Positions 53,104 through 61,364 of a DNA stretch of 64,000 nucleotides are shown here, one piece after another (within the stretch, counting starts at the first letter, position 1; every line of letters begins with the position of its first letter). This DNA is from Acidobacteriota bacterium (GTDB lineage Bacteria > Acidobacteriota > Terriglobia > Acidiferrales > UBA7541): NCBI GenBank assembly GCA_003223245.1, contig QHYI01000151.1, positions 25,701 through 89,700 on the forward strand, read 5' to 3'. Below the pieces are notes generated by a model, which ran no database searches, was not told the DNA's origin, and saw nothing but the letters and a program-made list of their open reading frames with translations. The translations under genes and the position numbers were made by a program.

Positions 53104-53618
53104 ATGATGAGACGCGCTTTGGTTGCTGGCTCACTCCTGGTCGTGGCTGCGGCGGTGCCTCCGCTTGCCCATCAGGTGCACAAACCGCAGGTTGCTCACC
53201 TGTCGCTCCAGGTGGGCGACCTCGCTCCCAATTTCACCCTTCTCGCGGATGATTGGAAAACCGTCAAGCTGAGCGACTACCGCGGCAAGAAAAACGTCTT
53301 TCTTGCCGTGTACGTCCTCGCTTTTTCCGAAGGCTGCACCAAGCAAATGCGGGCCGTGCAGGCGGGTATCGATTCCGGCCGCATCCCCGCAGCGGACACT
53401 GAGGTGTTTGGCGTTAGCATGGATAGTCCCGCCGCCAACGCTGCGTTCGCCGAGCAAAACGGCCTGCATTTTCCCCTGCTCAGCGACATGAACCACAAAA
53501 TGCTGACATCGTATGGCATCGCATCATTCGTCTCATCGACGAAGGCGACAACGCCGTTGACCCCAACACCGCCCTGACCCTCTGCACGACTCTCCACAAG
53601 CAGCCTTCCGCCAATTAG
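53104..53618 (+). pseudogene. Broken peroxiredoxin (AhpC/TSA family)
   Basis: From the ATG at 53104: signal peptide, then LQVGDLAPNFTLLADDWKTV, FSEGCTKQMRAVQ (peroxidatic Cys) and NGLHFPLLSDMNHKMLTSYGI, a normal thioredoxin-fold peroxidase. At 53515-53525 the sequence reads GGCATC-GCATC. The frame then runs out as ASFVSSTKATTPLT and stops at 53577. In the next frame the genuine C terminus continues: IIRLIDEGDNAVDPNTALTL and CTTLHKQPSAN, with a stop at 53618. About 15-25 codons seem to be missing at a short GCATC repeat. The family C terminus normally reads straight through. Confidence 0.8.
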
Positions 53619-53736
53619 CGTCCGAGTCTTTAGGATTGGCCGGTGCCGAAATCACACCACGGTTGCCGTGCAAGTTTCGGGCAGCAAGGATTGGTCTTCT
53701 TTAAATTTCGACTTTTCAACTTTTGAGCCTAAGAAG

Positions 53737-54621
53737 CTAGTTCGAGGTGCCGGTGGCGGTGCAGGTTTCTTTGGCGGCGTCGCCGTAAAGGTGGAGAAGC
53801 TGCGAGGCGCGTTTCAGCAAATCGGAGGGCATGTCCCCGGCCTGGTAATCCACCCAGCCCGTGGTGTACCCGAGCGAAATCTTCTTGCCGGCGCATTCCA
53901 AGTCCATCGAGCCCATACGGTTCAATACCTGGCTCACTTCGCCCGCATTGCATTTCGGGAGCACCAGCACGAAGTCGTCGTTGGACAGTCGCACCGCATA
54001 ATCTGAGCCGCGGCTCACTTCCTTCAGCCGCCTTGCAAACTCTTTCAGCGCTTGGTCCACCGCCGTTTTCCCATATTTCTGTGCAACGTCCGCCAAGTCT
54101 TCCAGGTGGATGGTCGCCAAGCTCAGCGCGGTGTTGTGCCTCTTCGCTCGCGCGATTTCTCTTCCGAGATGCAGCAGCGCGGAGGTGTGCGTGTACAATC
54201 CCGTCACCGGATCCGTGGCCGCAGATTCGTCTAAAGCGGCTGCGTTATCCTCCGACGCGGCGCTCGGCGCAGTCGCTTGTTTGCCGAGCTTGCGAAACAG
54301 CCTCTGCCGGTACAGCATCCAGCCGTTGAACAGCAGCAGCAAACACAAAATTCCCCAGCGTGCTTGCTCAGGGGTAATTTCGTAAAAATGTTCTTTATGC
54401 CGGAAGAGCCGTGAGAATGCGGTGAGCAGCAAGACCACTGCGGAGAGCGTCGTCACGGTTAGCGCAGAAAACCACAGCCACCACTCGCGCCGCGCCAGTT
54501 TCTTTAAGTCGATTTCTGCCCTCTGCCCGTAGTAACTCGCGGGTCCTTCGAGCGGCGAGGACTTCAGGCTTACCCGGTCTCCGAGCGCAGACACAGTGGT
54601 TCTGTCAGGCTGGCCAAACAT
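53737..54621 (-). CDS. Membrane protein with degenerate GGDEF domain
   Basis: A 294-residue protein with two transmembrane segments (about 50-75 and 88-105, WWLWFSALTVTTLSAVVLLL and ILCLLLLFNGWML). A GGDEF-fold domain follows (about 130-290) that begins DPVTGLYTHTSALLHLGREI. The active motif GGDEF is SNDDF here, so diguanylate cyclase activity is unlikely; it could be a c-di-GMP sensor or a structural module. A TTG at 54648 is an alternative start. PilZ proteins (c-di-GMP receptors) lie at 54830 and 58535. Confidence 0.75.
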   Translation of the reverse strand: MFGQPDRTTVSALGDRVSLKSSPLEGPASYYGQRAEIDLKKLARREWWLWFSALTVTTLSAVVLLLTAFSRLFRHKEHFYEITPEQARWGILCLLLLFNGWMLYRQRLFRKLGKQATAPSAASEDNAAALDESAATDPVTGLYTHTSALLHLGREIARAKRHNTALSLATIHLEDLADVAQKYGKTAVDQALKEFARRLKEVSRGSDYAVRLSNDDFVLVLPKCNAGEVSQVLNRMGSMDLECAGKKISLGYTTGWVDYQAGDMPSDLLKRASQLLHLYGDAAKETCTATGTSN

Positions 54622-54829
54622 AACCCCAACTTTACGTAGCGGCTGCAAAGCGGGGCAATCCCCAAGAAGTACAGGCCCTTCCTTTCAACAACCTGCACCA
54701 AAGTACTGCTTTAGAAAAATACAATCCCGGGGCTGGTTGTTGGGTATGCGGACTTCCGAGGCCGCCCGCTCGCTAGGCAGTGATCTCGGCCATTTCGAAA
54801 ACGCCGGTGCGGCGCGTTCCGGGGTTTCG

Positions 54830-55147
54830 CTATGGCCTGGCGGGGAGTTTGCCGGAGCGGGTCCAATCTTCTGTGGCAGGATACAGCTCGAGCCCCATCT
54901 CGTAGCAACCATCTTGACGCCTTTGGCAGTGCGCAATGCGGCCACGCGAAGAACGGTTGCCTCGGATCGGCTGGACAAACAGATCGTGGTTCGCATTCCA
55001 GAGGCTCTTGGTCAGCACACGCACGCCGTGGCAACTCACGTCGATCGTGGGCGTGATTTCGAACGCGCCCGTCACCGGGTCAGACAGCTTCACAAACATC
55101 TTGAACGAGATGCGGCTTTCCGCACGGCGCAGTAGGGGAGCGTCCAC
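54830..55147 (-). CDS. PilZ-domain protein
   Basis: A 105-residue protein beginning with GTG after AAGGA. It has the PilZ N-terminal Arg motif RRAESRISFK, then FEITPTIDVSCHGVRVLTK (the D-x-S-x-x-G motif) and a beta-barrel region ending GLELYPATEDW. PilZ proteins bind c-di-GMP through those two motifs, both present here. It is a single-domain receptor; its target is unknown. It lies between the degenerate GGDEF protein and the large metalloprotease. Confidence 0.78.
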   Translation of the reverse strand: MDAPLLRRAESRISFKMFVKLSDPVTGAFEITPTIDVSCHGVRVLTKSLWNANHDLFVQPIRGNRSSRGRIAHCQRRQDGCYEMGLELYPATEDWTRSGKLPARP

Positions 55148-55351
55148 GAAAATGATCCTTGTACAAGTGTATTGTTCAGGGGAAACCAGGCAGGGCCAGC
55201 TTCGGCGCTATCCTGCCGCCGGTATACGTCTCGAGTCAATGGTACGCGAGTACAGCTGGCTTTCCCTGCCCGGGCTCACGGGTGCCAGTCGCCGCCGGGC
55301 GGGGACCGGAAATCGCTTGACTGCGGCTACCCTCGTTTTCGAAGGCGTAAA

Positions 55352-58120
55352 TCAAAAGCCCGTGCGTTGCATGTTGGCCTTGAGCGCCTCATCGATGCGC
55401 GCCATGGATTCGCTCAAGTGCGCGCGCGTCTCGAGAGATATCTTGATGCCTGGCTTAGTGAGCGCGCTTTGCAGCTGGCTCTTGAGCGCAACCAGGCCTT
55501 GCCGCGACAGCGTTTGCGCATCCTCCGGCACGGAGGCATCGCGCAGCATCATTCCTACCATTTTGCGCAAATGCGCCCGCTGCAACGACCGGCGGTAGCT
55601 GTCAATATTCAGCGAATCGCCCGGCGCCTTGGTTTCCGCCCAGATGGCCTCCTGCACGGTATTGAAGAGCAGCCCCAGGCTGAACGGTTCCGCCGGAGGC
55701 GCTACTTGCGCTTCCGAATCTAAAATGCGGCTTAGCACGAGCGGATGGAACAACCGCTCCATGACCGCGTTCTGCAGAGAAAGGACCATGTCGTGGATGG
55801 GCACGTCGAATCGCGTGCGCATGACAAAGAAGTCCAGAAAGTCGGAATGGCGCGGGCTGGCCAGTTTGTTGAGCAACCGGGGAGAGAACTGGAACGCTTT
55901 CGGCGAGAACAAATGTTCGCGCAACAGTTCCAGCGCTTCTTTTTGTTTCGCAGCAGGCACCACCTCAAAAGGAAGGCGATTTCCAGGGTCGCCCACGTGC
56001 GAACGGTAGTGGTAAACGCCACCGATATATTTCGAGGCGAGATAGAGCGCGTACCCCTCCTGTCCGAAAGCGCCGTTGAAGCTGCGGCGCAGCACCTGAT
56101 AGCCTTCCCCGGGCTTTTCCAGTTTTTCTTCCATCTTGGCGCGAATTTCATCCGCGAGCTTCACGCGCAATGCATAGAATTTCAGCGGGTCGGTGCCGAA
56201 GTCGAAACGATTCACCACCGGATCCATGTCGAACGGCCCGCCGCCGATTCCCGCGTCCTCATCCGTGTCGTAGGCCAACTGCGGCTCCGCAGCGCGCGAA
56301 GCGATCTTCGCCAACTCCGGCAATTCCTCGTCGGGCGTATTCGCGGAAATGGGTTTGTAGGCGTATTCGATGGCCCAGTAGTCGTAAGGACCCAGCGTGG
56401 TTTGATGGTATTGGCCCTGCTTCTGGCCGGCCGGAGAAAGATTTGTCGGGATATAATCCATCACTGATCCGGTCAGCCCTTCCTTGGCCGTCAGCGCCGC
56501 GTCCTGTGCTTGCTCGAGCGTGTGGATTGTGCTCGCGCGGAAGTTGTGCCGCAGCCCCAGCGTGTGTCCCACTTCGTGCGCGGCGATTTCCACGAGATAG
56601 TCGTGAATGAACTGGTTTGCCTGGGGGCTTTGGGGATCCATTCCGCGCGCGGTCAGCAAATCAAAGGCAAACTCCGCATCCCGCACGGCACCCCGGGCGA
56701 GGTCGCAAAATTCCGCTGGGCCGTTGTGCCACGGCGCAAGAAAGGGTTTCTCCTGATCTTCGAGCCAGGGCATCCAGGACGTTCCCGCGGGATTCACATA
56801 TTCATTGATCTCGCGCCGGAAAAAACGTGTCATGCCCGCGTCGAAGCGGATGTCGGCGTCGTAGATTTCTCCGGTCAGCGGATTCACGCGCGACGGGCCT
56901 TCCGCGAATCCGGGATCGGGATAACCCGCGAACCAGCGAAGTGTGCTGTAGCGCGCGTCGGAGGGGTCCCAATCTGCGTTATCGGGTTGTTGTTTCACGA
57001 CGATCGCGTCTTTAAATCCGATCCGCTCAAACGCTTTGTTCCACAGCAAAACTCCTTCCCGGATGGCGTCACGGTATTCCGCGGGCACGGTATTCTCCAA
57101 CCAAAAAACGATGGGCTGTCTCGGCGGAGAAAGCGGCGCCGAAGGATCCTGCTTCTCGAGCCTCCAGCGATGGATATAGCGGCGGCTCGATTCGAAGTTC
57201 CTGTCGCTGTCGTAGTCTTCCACTTGCGTGAAGAAGTGGCCGACGCGGTCATCCGCAAGACGCGGGCGGAAACCCGGCCCCGGCAGTTCGGAAATGCTGT
57301 AGCGGAAATGAAACAGCAGGCTCCGCAGGTCGGGGACGTTGCGCGGCGGTGGCGGCATGGGCGGCGGGGGCGTTCCCGGAGGCAGCATTGGGGGCAAGGG
57401 CGGCTGGTCTACGGCGAAATGGTTTATCGTTTCAATTTCTACGTTACGCTCGAACGCCCTGAGCATTCCGAAGTTGCTGTTCTTTACATCGTAATGGTAG
57501 GGAATGCGAAAGGAGGCGTTTAGGTCGTATCCTAGCATCGGCACGTCCGCGAGAAGGATCGCTCCCAAGTCCGTCAGTTCGCTCTTGCGCTCCGGGTGCG
57601 GCAGGCTCTCACGCTTCGTTGAGCCGAGGATCGAGTCGCTGAAGGAATGTGCCACGGCGCGCGCCATGGGGGAATTTTCCTGGGCCACGAAGCGCGTGTT
57701 CTTCGCGATGAGCTGAATACTTTTGCCTTCTTTGTGAAAGGTAATGGGCGTCTCCCCGCAGTAGCTGTCTGCATAAAATCCGCCTTCGCCCAAGCCGGAT
57801 TCGCAGGTCAGCGACAACATGTACATTTGGTCGAACTGCTCGGGCTGGATTTCCAGCAGGACTTTGTCTTCCGTTTTGTAGAAGGTAAAAAGCCCTTTGA
57901 TGACTTGAGCCTCCTTCACGACGTCCGCAAAGGGTTTCTCCTTCGGCGGCTCAGGCTTCTGATCCGCAGCACCTGGCTTCTTCTCGGCGTCGGATTTCTG
58001 CTCCGCAGGCGCTTGCTTCTTTTCTCCATCTTTTTTTCCTGGCGGTATCTGCCCTGAAAGTTTGCTGCCGGCAAACGAGAACAGCACGGCTAGGAACAGG
58101 GCGAAGATTGCTTTTGGCAT
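55352..58120 (-). CDS. Secreted zinc metalloprotease (DUF5117/DUF4953 type)
   Basis: A 922-residue protein: signal peptide (about 1-22), a Lys/Pro-rich region (about 28-65), DUF5117-like N-terminal domain (about 70-320), a Pro-rich segment PPLPPMLPPGTPPPPMPPPP (about 243-262), and the metzincin-like catalytic core. HEVGHTLGLRHNF (about 558-570) is the zinc-binding HExxHxxGxxH. SVMDYIPTN supplies the Met-turn. It is likely exported to the periplasm or beyond and digests proteins. The ATG at 58120 has AAGGAG 8 nt upstream. It stands alone between two PilZ genes. Confidence 0.9.
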   Translation of the reverse strand: MPKAIFALFLAVLFSFAGSKLSGQIPPGKKDGEKKQAPAEQKSDAEKKPGAADQKPEPPKEKPFADVVKEAQVIKGLFTFYKTEDKVLLEIQPEQFDQMYMLSLTCESGLGEGGFYADSYCGETPITFHKEGKSIQLIAKNTRFVAQENSPMARAVAHSFSDSILGSTKRESLPHPERKSELTDLGAILLADVPMLGYDLNASFRIPYHYDVKNSNFGMLRAFERNVEIETINHFAVDQPPLPPMLPPGTPPPPMPPPPRNVPDLRSLLFHFRYSISELPGPGFRPRLADDRVGHFFTQVEDYDSDRNFESSRRYIHRWRLEKQDPSAPLSPPRQPIVFWLENTVPAEYRDAIREGVLLWNKAFERIGFKDAIVVKQQPDNADWDPSDARYSTLRWFAGYPDPGFAEGPSRVNPLTGEIYDADIRFDAGMTRFFRREINEYVNPAGTSWMPWLEDQEKPFLAPWHNGPAEFCDLARGAVRDAEFAFDLLTARGMDPQSPQANQFIHDYLVEIAAHEVGHTLGLRHNFRASTIHTLEQAQDAALTAKEGLTGSVMDYIPTNLSPAGQKQGQYHQTTLGPYDYWAIEYAYKPISANTPDEELPELAKIASRAAEPQLAYDTDEDAGIGGGPFDMDPVVNRFDFGTDPLKFYALRVKLADEIRAKMEEKLEKPGEGYQVLRRSFNGAFGQEGYALYLASKYIGGVYHYRSHVGDPGNRLPFEVVPAAKQKEALELLREHLFSPKAFQFSPRLLNKLASPRHSDFLDFFVMRTRFDVPIHDMVLSLQNAVMERLFHPLVLSRILDSEAQVAPPAEPFSLGLLFNTVQEAIWAETKAPGDSLNIDSYRRSLQRAHLRKMVGMMLRDASVPEDAQTLSRQGLVALKSQLQSALTKPGIKISLETRAHLSESMARIDEALKANMQRTGF

Positions 58121-58421
58121 AGCAGGCACTCCTTGCTTGACCGCTTGGCGGCCACGCGAGTTGAAAAGGATATGCGCCTGATAGCGGAGTTTCGCGGCAA
58201 AGTCAAGTCAAACGCATATTTGCATATTGCATATTTGCCATATCTGCCCCAGATTCACCATGGATACGGTTTTGCACCTGAACGGCGTCTCCACATCGTC
58301 GAAGTTTGGTTGTCGTGCCGCTTTTCCTCAGTCTGTCTTTGGCGGAAGACGCAGCAGGTAGTCCTGGGCCGGTAGATAGTCGCCAAGAACATGGAGCGCG
58401 AATGGCACACCTGAGTGGGTG

Positions 58422-58446
58422 CCAGATAATCGACACCAGATAATCG
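58422..58446. repeat. Tandem 11-nt direct repeat near a promoter
   Basis: CCAGATAATCG occurs at 58422-58432 and 58436-58446 (period 14), about 25-50 nt upstream of the -10-like TGATATAAG. Such paired sites often bind a dimeric regulator. They precede a PilZ gene by about 90 nt. Confidence 0.55.
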
Positions 58447-58470
58447 GCCACCTCGTATAGGTTTCCGTTT

Positions 58471-58479
58471 TGATATAAG
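58471..58479 (+). promoter_or_regulatory. Putative extended -10 promoter of the PilZ gene
   Basis: TGATATAAG matches an extended -10 box (TGnTATAAT). No clear -35 exists, and the paired repeat (58422-58446) overlaps the expected -35 position. The predicted start, about 58486, gives a 49-nt leader before the GTG at 58535. Confidence 0.4.
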
Positions 58480-58534
58480 ATGCGCGCTCTCCCCGCGGGC
58501 AAGACCAACGCCATTTTTTGAAAGGATCACCCTG

Positions 58535-58876
58535 GTGCAATCTGAGCGTCCGCGCGCACGCCGCTATCCTTTTGTAGCCAGCATTGAAATGATTGATGTC
58601 GAATCCGAGACGCAGATGAACGAACAAACCTGCGATTTGAGCCTGTTTGGATGCGGTGTGAGCACAGCGAAGCCATTTCCGACGGGGACGCGGGTCAGAA
58701 TCCGGATTGTGCACAAGGGTGCAAGTTTTGCGGGGCAGGGCAGAGTCGCTCATGCTGGACACCTGACGCGGATGGGAGTTGTGTTCACTAAAATTGAGCC
58801 ACAACAGCAATTGATTTTGGAGCAGTGGATTGCGGGCCGGCGGGAGATGCGGAAAGCAAAGCAGGTAAGAGGATAG
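58535..58876 (+). CDS. PilZ-domain protein
   Basis: A 113-residue protein with the Arg motif RARRYPFVASIEM at the N terminus, CDLSLFGCGVSTAKPFP (D-x-S-x-x-G) and a barrel ending GVVFTKIEPQQQLILEQWIA. This is a probable c-di-GMP-binding effector. The start is GTG, with AGGA 8 nt upstream. It is divergent from the metalloprotease and convergent with the PASTA gene. Confidence 0.78.
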   Translation: MQSERPRARRYPFVASIEMIDVESETQMNEQTCDLSLFGCGVSTAKPFPTGTRVRIRIVHKGASFAGQGRVAHAGHLTRMGVVFTKIEPQQQLILEQWIAGRREMRKAKQVRG

Positions 58877-58913
58877 CCAGCTGCATCCCAGAGGGGCTTA
58901 TCTGCGGCCAGGA

Positions 58914-59633
58914 TTAGTTGGCGACCGTGAGGTCGATAGTGGCTGTGGAGGGGACTTTCGTCCCGGCGAGAGGCGACTGGTCCATCACCGCGCCGTGAGG
59001 CCACTGGGGAGCGGAAACGTAATTCACTTTGCGGCGTATCTGCGCCTGGTCGAGGCGGTGCTGAGCTTCCGCTTCCATCAATCCCACCAAATGCGGCATG
59101 ACGTAGTCCGTTTCGCGCGGTCCTTGAGACACCAGCACGTCCACGCGAGGAGAAGAGGCGCCGGAGCGGGGCCCGGGGTCTTGAAGCACAATCGTGTCGG
59201 CCGGCTCGTCAGGCATGTTGATGGCGGAGACTTCGCCGAGCTGCAAGCCCTGGCGAAGCAATTCGACGCGCGAGGCGCGCAAAGAATTGCCTTCGAGCAT
59301 GGGAATCTCCAATTCGCGCGGGCCGAGACTGAGCACAACGTGGGCCTGCTGCGAAACTTTCATCAGCAGACCGGCAGGAGGAGTCTGGCGCAGGACCACA
59401 TTGATGGGCTGGTCGCTGTAGATGCGGTCGGCAACGCGCAGCACCAGGCCGCGCGACTGCAGCATTTTGCTGGCTTCGGAAACGTTTTTGCCCACAAGGT
59501 TGGGCATGGTAACTTCGCGGCCGTGAATGGCGATGCGCATCGCAGTGATGGCGCTGAGAAAGGCCGCTGACGCTAGGATGAAAACGAGGAGCGTCATGCG
59601 GGTGAGCCATTCGAGGCGTTCTTTAAGAGTCAT
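58914..59633 (-). CDS. Membrane-anchored protein with three PASTA domains
   Basis: A 239-residue protein: one N-terminal membrane anchor (about 12-33, LLVFILASAAFLSAITAM) and three PASTA repeats. These begin TMPNLVGKNVSEASKMLQ (about 41), EIPMLEGNSLRASRVELL (about 108) and VMPHLVGLMEAEAQHRL (about 176). PASTA domains bind muropeptides and beta-lactams and are usually C-terminal to Ser/Thr kinases. Here no kinase domain is present. It ends near TldE-like and fmt genes on the same strand. A cell-wall sensor or anchor is likely. Confidence 0.82.
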   Translation of the reverse strand: MTLKERLEWLTRMTLLVFILASAAFLSAITAMRIAIHGREVTMPNLVGKNVSEASKMLQSRGLVLRVADRIYSDQPINVVLRQTPPAGLLMKVSQQAHVVLSLGPRELEIPMLEGNSLRASRVELLRQGLQLGEVSAINMPDEPADTIVLQDPGPRSGASSPRVDVLVSQGPRETDYVMPHLVGLMEAEAQHRLDQAQIRRKVNYVSAPQWPHGAVMDQSPLAGTKVPSTATIDLTVAN

Positions 59634-59752
59634 GGTCTCAGCAAGAAATTAGAAAACAGAAATTAGAAAATGGAAAGTGAGAAAAGGCAAATCTCCGGTA
59701 GCAGTTCTCCGTAATCAATCGGCGGTTCTCAGTCAGGAAAAAGCACGGAGAC

Positions 59753-61364
59753 TTATTTCCTTGTGAGTGGCGGGGGAGGATACTCGGGCAGTTTGTCCTT
59801 GCTGGTGTCGGCGCGCTTCACTTCGAGCTCGTCAAAGAGCAGCGAGGGGCTGATGACCGTGGTGGGAATACCGCCGGGACCCGCGCACGAGTTCTTCATG
59901 ACCGTCGTTCGCGTAAACCCGGTACAGCAGTCGCGGAGTGTTTCCCGGCTGGCCGAGCGTTTCCACGCGGTAGCCGTAAGGCCTCCCCTGGTCTTTGACC
60001 ATTTCCATGAGTTTCTTCTTTAAATCGCCGGGTGATTGCGGCTCGGAACTTTTGAGCAACAGAACACCGGGGTTTGGGCCGGCGGTCATGCCTGCGGCTG
60101 CGCGGCCATGGCCGTTCGAAACCGGGAAGTCACGAAGCGGCTGCCGGCCGATGAGGTAATTGGTGAGGATTCCGTTTTGGATGGCGTCGACGGGCTGGGC
60201 TTTCACGCCCTCGCTGTCGAACATGTAGTTGCCGATGAGGCTCTTGCCCTGAAAATCGTTCATTGTGGGATCGTCAATGATGGAAAGAAAATTCGGCAGC
60301 ACGCGCGCTTTGTAGCTGGTAGCGAACGCGCCCGTTGTGCGATTTGGGCGGCCAAGCTGCGGTTTGCGACCCTCGAGGTTTTGGCCGATCAGAGAGGCGA
60401 CGATATCGTCGGCGGCGTCGGCGGAGAACAAAACCGGGCCGCGGTATTCCTCTTCTACAATGGGCGCCTTCTGAAGCGCCACGATGGTGTCGAGCATTTT
60501 TCTAGCGTCCGCCATCAAGGCTTCGTGCGAAGGCAATTCCTCCACGCGCGCGACAACATAAGCGGGGCTGCGGCTGAGGCGCATACCGTCGGCGGCTTGC
60601 GCGGAGCCGTTTAGTAGCACAGAGTAAGCAGTTTTTCCGCAGCGCGTGACTGTTCCTTCGGTGTTGATGAGGTATTCATTGACGGCCGAGAAGTGCGCCG
60701 AGGCGCTAACCGACTGCACGTCGGGATATCGGCGGTACAAATTGGTCACGTCTTCGAGGGTTTTCTTCCAGGAAGCTTCGTCGAGCTTCAGGGAGACCGT
60801 GGGCTCGACAGCGATCAGGGGTGGGGACTTGGCGAAATCGTCGACCGGGTTGGTGTCCGTTGTATAGCGCTTGAGTTCAGCTTGCTTTTCGGCGAGCGCC
60901 TGACCGGCGTCCTTGTAGGCTTCGTCGGTGGCGAGCCAGATTTGGTGGCGAAGGGCGATGGAATCGTTGTCGAGCGGAAGTATGCTGGATTCGCCCTGGC
61001 CGCGCGCATAAAAGCTGTCCTGTTTATAGTCGCCGATGCGAACGATGACGCGGAGGACGCGATAGTGCGAGTGCTGATTGTCGCGAAGCGCGCCAAAGGC
61101 TGCTTCGGCGTTGTAGTCTTCGACGTCATGGACGCGATACTCGATGAAGTACGGCGCTTGGACTTGATCCATTTTCAACTGCGCTCTGGAGCGGTCTAGT
61201 TCGGTGAGCAGGGCGTCCAACAGAGCGTCGCTTTTGGCGGCTGCGTGAGCGGCGACCATCGCGGGATCGAGCGCCGGCTTGGAATCGCCGGAAGCAGCGC
61301 GTAATGAGAGAGCGCAAGAAGCGAGCGCGAGGGCGACGGCCAAGTTGCGGTGAACTGCTTTCAT
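59753..61364 (-). pseudogene. TldE/PmbA-like gene with a C-terminal internal deletion
   Basis: A signal peptide (about 1-23) is followed by a TldE/PmbA-like domain with PNFLSIIDDPTMNDFQGKSL, NGILTNYLIGRQPLRDFPVS and SNGHGRAAAGM, and no HExxxH. This is the non-catalytic TldE half. At about 59876-59886, GCGCGGG is followed by TCCCGGC. The frame then reads SRRYSHHGHQPLAAL and stops at 59832. The neighbouring frame carries the genuine end: GPGGIPTTVISPSLLFDELE followed by VKRADTSKDKLPEYPPPP, stopping at 59753. The neighbouring tldD carries a similar C-terminal block after ELVRG, so about 30 codons seem lost here. It overlaps the tldD gene (ATGA). Confidence 0.82.

Larger units (their letters stand above)
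58121..58534. other. Non-coding stretch upstream of a PilZ gene
   Basis: About 410 bp with no gene. It contains an AT-rich run of GCATATTTG-type repeats (58211-58241), the tandem repeat at 58422-58446, and a promoter-like TGATATAAG at 58471-58479. No convincing reading frame with a ribosome site is present. Confidence 0.5.

Noticed and set aside
56510..57523. 337-codon plus-strand frame opposite the metalloprotease
   Set aside because: Antisense of the HExxH protein; composition-driven only.
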